Of a stretch of DNA of 20,639 nt, positions 19,343-20,639 are shown piece by piece (position 1 is the stretch's first letter; every line of letters starts with the position of its first letter). Position numbers and translations under genes: made by a program. The notes beneath the pieces were generated by a model. That model searched no databases. It was not told where the DNA came from and saw only the letters and a list, made by a program, of their open reading frames with translations. Origin of the DNA: Pelargonium cotyledonis. Its lineage: Eukaryota; Streptophyta; Magnoliopsida; Geraniales; Geraniaceae. The stretch lies in the NCBI GenBank assembly GCA_036897625.1, contig JAYMTA010001317.1:1-20639 (forward strand). Reading direction: 5' to 3'.

Positions 19343-20389
19343 CAAATTGTTGTTGATGATCTTGGCTGGATATAAAGATATCATACATGTTATGTATCGT
19401 CGAAGAATTGTTAGAACAAAAATGTAAAATAAATAACAGGCTAATAAGATTGTTTTCTCGAGTCTTCAATTTTCAAATTTTAAGAATGGTGGATCTAACT
19501 GTATAAATAAACGTAGGAAAAAATCGTTCAGAGACATATTAATTTAAATATTTATCTTAATATTTTAAAAGTTCGTCTAAACAATTTCTTGGACGTTCTT
19601 TTAAATGTTTAAATGAAGATTGAAAATGTTTATATAAAGAACAAACTATATTTTGGTGTGTAGACTCAAGCTTTGGCTTATCTTCAGAAATATGAACTAG
19701 GGTTTTTATCATCACCATATATTTCCCATAAATCAGTATACTTGGCCCCTTTCTCATTTAAAACAGTGTTTCTTGCATTGAATATCCTGACCATCTTCAA
19801 GATTATCCAAATTCACAAAATCATTTCATGAAATAAAATATATATATATATATATGGAAGCAGAACACATCAAGATAAAAATATGTTAACATGTTTCTCA
19901 TAATACTCTACAATTGGACCTGTATATGAATCATCAATATATACAAATAATTTCCAAAATTTTCATATATGCACTTCCTCTTTCTGCAAAACTATAGATC
20001 TTGCGATCAAGATCCTGTAAATAGAGCAAGAAAGAAAAAAACCTCCAACACACCTAGCTTAATCATTAACTCAAAATCGAAGAAAAAACAACAACAAAGT
20101 CGTTTTTCAAATCGAATTTTCATCGTATACAGTTTGATGTAATCGATCTTCTTTGTTATATATGTCATGAATTCAAAAAGTAGACAGAGAGGTGGTGTGT
20201 GTGCGTTAGAAGAAAAGAGTACAAGAAACATATAATTAGTAATAGCTAGGTAGCAACTACACCTCTTGTTTTTTCCAAATTGGTGTAAGCTCTTTTGAAG
20301 GTGACACTAATGGGTTGTTTGATGTTCTTAAGGAAAAAGAATCTGCAGCAATTACAAGGAGAAAATGTTAACTATAAATCATAGGTATG
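19343..20389 (-). promoter_or_regulatory. Probable long 5' leader of the LBD gene, perhaps with an intron
   Basis: No coding region is supported on either strand. If transcription starts just below the TATA box at 20390-20399, about 1 kb lies before the ATG, long for a leader. A good minus-strand acceptor (TTTATATCCAG, ending at 19366) lies 23 bases upstream of the ATG at 19342, so a 5'-UTR intron is plausible; it would remove the in-frame ATG at 19384. A TA microsatellite is at 19838-19855. This is inference. Confidence 0.35.
19838..19855. repeat. (AT)9 microsatellite
   Basis: Nine AT units upstream of the LBD gene. Confidence 0.85.
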
Positions 20390-20399
20390 TATTTATATA
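20390..20399 (-). promoter_or_regulatory. TATA box candidate for the LBD gene
   Basis: On the minus strand the sequence reads TATATAAATA, an excellent plant TATA box, preceded by CCA. It is about 1.05 kb upstream of the LBD ATG, and transcription would begin near 20360. A start further upstream, before the CTT tract, is the main alternative. Confidence 0.4.
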
Positions 20400-20498
20400 T
20401 GGTGAAAGAACCAAACCCTAGATTGATAGATAGATGCACGTACAGAAAGAGAGAAATAAAGGTCTGCAAATACAGAAGCAAAGCAATAATATGAAGGA

Positions 20499-20525
20499 GA
20501 AGAAGAAGAAGAAGAAGAAGAAGAA
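20499..20525 (-). repeat. (CTT)9 tract upstream of the LBD gene
   Basis: Nine GAA units on the plus strand, so CTT in the direction of LBD transcription. CTT-rich microsatellites are common in plant 5' leaders and near promoters. It is followed on the minus strand by more CT-rich sequence. Confidence 0.85.
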
Positions 20526-20639
20526 AAGTGAGGCAAAGTGCATTTAATGAGAAGGACAAGAAAGCAAATAAAACAACCCTGCCCATCAATATTATTATAG
20601 GGCTAGCTACTACTACAATTTGCAATGACCATATTGTCC

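Noticed and set aside
19221-19469. Minus-strand 82-codon frame over the LBD start
   Set aside because: It overlaps the zinc-motif region in a different frame and lacks any domain; the LOB frame is unambiguous.
20007-20625. Minus-strand frames (74 and 85 codons) upstream of the LBD gene
   Set aside because: Low-complexity Leu/Phe-rich translations of CT-rich leader-like DNA and the CTT tract; better explained as untranslated or promoter sequence.

Overview
The window is nuclear DNA from a eudicot plant. It is AT-rich and intron-rich, with GT-AG splice sites, and is littered with small non-autonomous transposons. It holds three protein-coding genes, all reconstructed here by joining exons across splice sites. 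No operon-like arrangement, organellar sequence, rRNA, tRNA gene or CRISPR was seen.

Layout: (1) 1-994, flanking DNA and the 5' leader, with a 22-residue upstream ORF. (2) 995-6566, plus strand: a ten-exon GT14 'Core-2/I-branching' (DUF266) Golgi glycosyltransferase of 355 residues; intron 4 carries an LTR-like insertion. (3) 6567-9282, a transposon-rich intergenic region with a 338-bp Mutator-type MITE, a strong hairpin, a poly-A/(GAA)8 tract and a possible tRNA-derived SINE. (4) 9283-15382, plus strand: a ten-exon WD40 gene for the SWD2/WDR82-type COMPASS subunit (APRF1/S2L in Arabidopsis), 336 residues. Its 1.85-kb intron 4 is filled by two related miniature LTR retrotransposons (TRIM-like) in opposite orientation, giving an imperfect inverted repeat with arms of about 0.8 kb. 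(5) 15383-18754, intergenic, with a 205-bp MITE, two copies of a SINE-like retroposon each inside a perfect target-site duplication, and a small unexplained ORF. (6) 18755-19342, minus strand: a LOB-domain (LBD) transcription factor with an unusual His/Asp/Gly-rich tail. (7) 19343-20639, its upstream region, with a TATA box and a CTT tract.

The three genes have separate jobs: Golgi glycan or wall synthesis, histone H3K4 methylation linked to flowering, and organ-boundary transcription control. I recall Arabidopsis APRF1 (At5g14530) lying close to a Core-2/I-branching gene (At5g14550), so the first two genes may be an old conserved neighbour pair; this is from memory.

I found no new enzymatic or defence system. 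The most informative structures are the mobile elements: a short-retroposon family seen twice with exact 11- and 16-bp duplications, one of which copied the last bases and stop codon of the LBD gene, and the head-on TRIM pair inside an APRF1 intron.
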